From contig JBBQJW010000011.1 of assembly GCA_038326325.1 (NCBI GenBank), forward strand, positions 60,635-124,634: a stretch of DNA of 64,000 bases. The letters are read 5' to 3'. This DNA is from UBA10324 sp038326325. GTDB lineage: Bacteria; Bacteroidota; Bacteroidia; Chitinophagales; UBA10324. The notes under the pieces are model-generated. The model ran no database searches. It was not told the DNA's origin and saw only the letters and a list, made by a program, of their open reading frames with translations. The position numbers were made by a program, and so were the translations under genes. This document shows positions 63,249 through 64,000 of this stretch, one piece after another; within the stretch, counting starts at the first letter, position 1, and each line of letters starts with the position of its first letter.

Positions 63249-63647
63249 ATGAAAAAGTATAGGCAGATTTTCGCCACATGTTTCCTTATCATGGAAAAAT
63301 CATCAGGGAAAAAGAAGGGGCGGTTTGTGGCATTTCGTAAAAGAAAGCACAGCAACCAAATTGTTAAAGCACACAAGCGTTTAGATGGAATGGTTCAGAA
63401 AGATACTGAAAAGGGTGCGGTTATTAATTAGGGCACAATTGCTCATCAGTTATCAGCAGTTGAAATGAAAGCAGCTATATTAACTAAAGAAACAATGGTG
63501 AGTAAATACAACCAACAGTTTGATGCCGCCGCCGCCACCAAAAATGCATTTGAAGCACAAAATGATGTGGTGCATAAAATGAATGTGTAGTTATTAAAAG
63601 GTGGTGTAAACAGTTTGGCAAAGACTCAAGCGAACTGGATCAATTAA
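63249..63647 (+). pseudogene. ORF interrupted by two in-frame TAG codons
   Basis: From ATG 63249 the frame stays open for 132 codons to TAA 63645-63647 except for TAG at 63429 and 63588. Product pieces: residues 1-60 (basic; GKKKGRFVAFRKRKH), then GTIAHQLSAVEMKAAILTKE to KMNV (52 residues), then LLKGGVNSLAKTQANWIN. The middle and last pieces look protein-like. No family is recognised. Either a decaying gene or a sequence problem. Confidence 0.4.
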
Positions 63648-63721
63648 GTGGCAAAAGCAATCGCCCTAAGTTCAAACCTAAAACTCCATAGCACACAATT
63701 ACTATTGTAATGCTTAAAGTT

Positions 63722-63762
63722 AAAGAGCAACTCTGAATGGGTTATGAGTTGCCCTTTTTTTT
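63722..63762 (+). terminator. Terminator before rpsU
   Basis: Arms aagagcaactc and gagttgccctt (one mismatch) around a 12-base loop and followed by a run of eight T. Confidence 0.8.
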
Positions 63763-63851
63763 ATGAAGTAATTACTGCAGATTGTTAAACTGTTAAATGT
63801 CTCTTTCTTACATCTGTAATAAGCACACAAATGGTTAAAATTATTTACCTA

Positions 63852-63881
63852 TTGTTTATCAACCTTGAACAATTATTTTTG
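63852..63881 (+). promoter_or_regulatory. Bacteroidota-type promoter of rpsU
   Basis: TTG at 63852-63854 and TATTTTTG at 63874-63881, 19 bases apart, fit TTG/TAnnTTTG. Transcription would start near 63888, leaving a 5-prime leader of only about 18 bases that consists mostly of the Shine-Dalgarno. Confidence 0.65.
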
Positions 63882-63889
63882 TCCCCCTT

Positions 63890-63898
63890 AAAGGAGGT
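63890..63898 (+). promoter_or_regulatory. Extended Shine-Dalgarno ahead of rpsU
   Basis: The nine bases AAAGGAGGT are fully complementary to the anti-Shine-Dalgarno and are 7 bases before ATG 63906. I saw no comparable site before other genes here, in line with the weak use of such sites in Bacteroidota. Confidence 0.85.
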
Positions 63899-63905
63899 AA
63901 CACAC

Positions 63906-64000
63906 ATGTTAATCATCGACACACGCGAAAGCGAATCATTAGACAAAGCTTTAAAAAAGTACAAAAAGAAATTTGAGAAAACTCAAACAATTAAAGAACT
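63906..64000 (+). CDS. rpsU: 30S ribosomal protein bS21, N-terminal part
   Basis: Runs off the right edge; 31 residues seen: MLIIDTRESESLDKAL, then KKYKKKFEKTQTIKEL. This is the bS21 N-terminus (the usual MLII start, ES-DKALKK and KKFEKT motifs). In Flavobacterium, bS21 helps hide the anti-Shine-Dalgarno of the ribosome, and rpsU mRNA carries a strong Shine-Dalgarno, giving autoregulation. The site seen here fits that scheme. Confidence 0.93.
   Translation, partial: MLIIDTRESESLDKALKKYKKKFEKTQTIKE

Noticed and set aside
46580..63590. Recoding of TAG to glutamine in this genome, suggested by interrupted frames
   Set aside because: Many intact genes end with TAG in sensible places (365, 11088, 40220, 42692, 58767, 60402). 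At 60402 read-through would fuse two unrelated proteins. Genome-wide recoding is therefore not supported; local suppression remains only a remote option.
1..64000. CRISPR arrays, rRNA genes, insertion sequences or prophage
   Set aside because: No regularly spaced repeats, rRNA signatures, transposase or phage structural genes were seen.

Overview
The window looks like a chromosomal segment of a free-living or host-associated member of the Bacteroidota (Chitinophagales/Sphingobacteriales-like), probably from a metagenome assembly. Evidence: low GC; almost no Shine-Dalgarno sequences except in front of rpsU; several promoters of the Bacteroidota type (TTG about 19-20 bases before TAnnTTTG); many secreted proteins with type IX secretion (T9SS) C-terminal sorting domains; a PorP/SprF protein beside a gliding-motility-type CHU_C protein; DUF4295 after rpmG; and a bacillithiol gene (bshC). 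No rRNA, tRNA, CRISPR array or insertion sequence was seen.

Layout. 1-5.2 kb: end of a subtilisin-like protease, two YCII proteins, cupin, Crp-type regulator, TfoX-N protein, CBS and DoxX proteins. 5.2-7.0 kb: an ATPase plus PIN-like pair that looks accessory, followed by a likely sequencing-adapter remnant. 7.0-11.1 kb: rpmB-rpmG-DUF4295, ftsY, an M1 aminopeptidase lipoprotein and a small toxin-antitoxin pair. 11.1-14.5 kb: rimO-bshC and a small 4Fe-4S protein. 14.5-18.9 kb (minus): parA-parB-DUF5683-dapB, then lepB. 19.1-28.4 kb (minus): PorP/SprF with its 1181-residue CHU_C partner, a T9SS cargo and an M1 peptidase. 28.5-42 kb: dprA, a CotH/lamin-tail protein, a Nudix hydrolase, an O-antigen ligase, T9SS cargo and an oligopeptide-binding lipoprotein. 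42-52 kb: START protein, thioredoxin-like cargo, response regulator, TRIC channel with a Cys/Met-rich leader, ECF sigma module, a second CotH protein, and a YHYH-MbnP-MbnH copper cluster. 52-64 kb: tag, S9 and S8 peptidases, SPFH plus Arc-type RHH protein, several small enzymes, a SpoIIE-type phosphatase, an orphan Tdi1-type immunity protein, an amber-interrupted ORF and the start of rpsU.

The most unusual signal is not a gene. The 7-base palindrome TGTWACA (TGTAACA on one strand, TGTTACA on the other) occurs about 120 times by hand count, against roughly 14 expected from base composition. It lies in every reading frame, on both strands and between genes. It behaves like a highly iterated DNA-level signal such as an uptake sequence, a recombination or segregation motif, or a nucleoid-protein or methylase site. 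I know of no described equivalent in Bacteroidota.

Other points worth attention: three loci whose frames are cut by TAG codons although TAG is an ordinary stop here; a promoter-leader peptide-hairpin arrangement ahead of the TRIC channel; an extended Shine-Dalgarno ahead of rpsU; and the adapter-like 12-mer next to a run of nine C.
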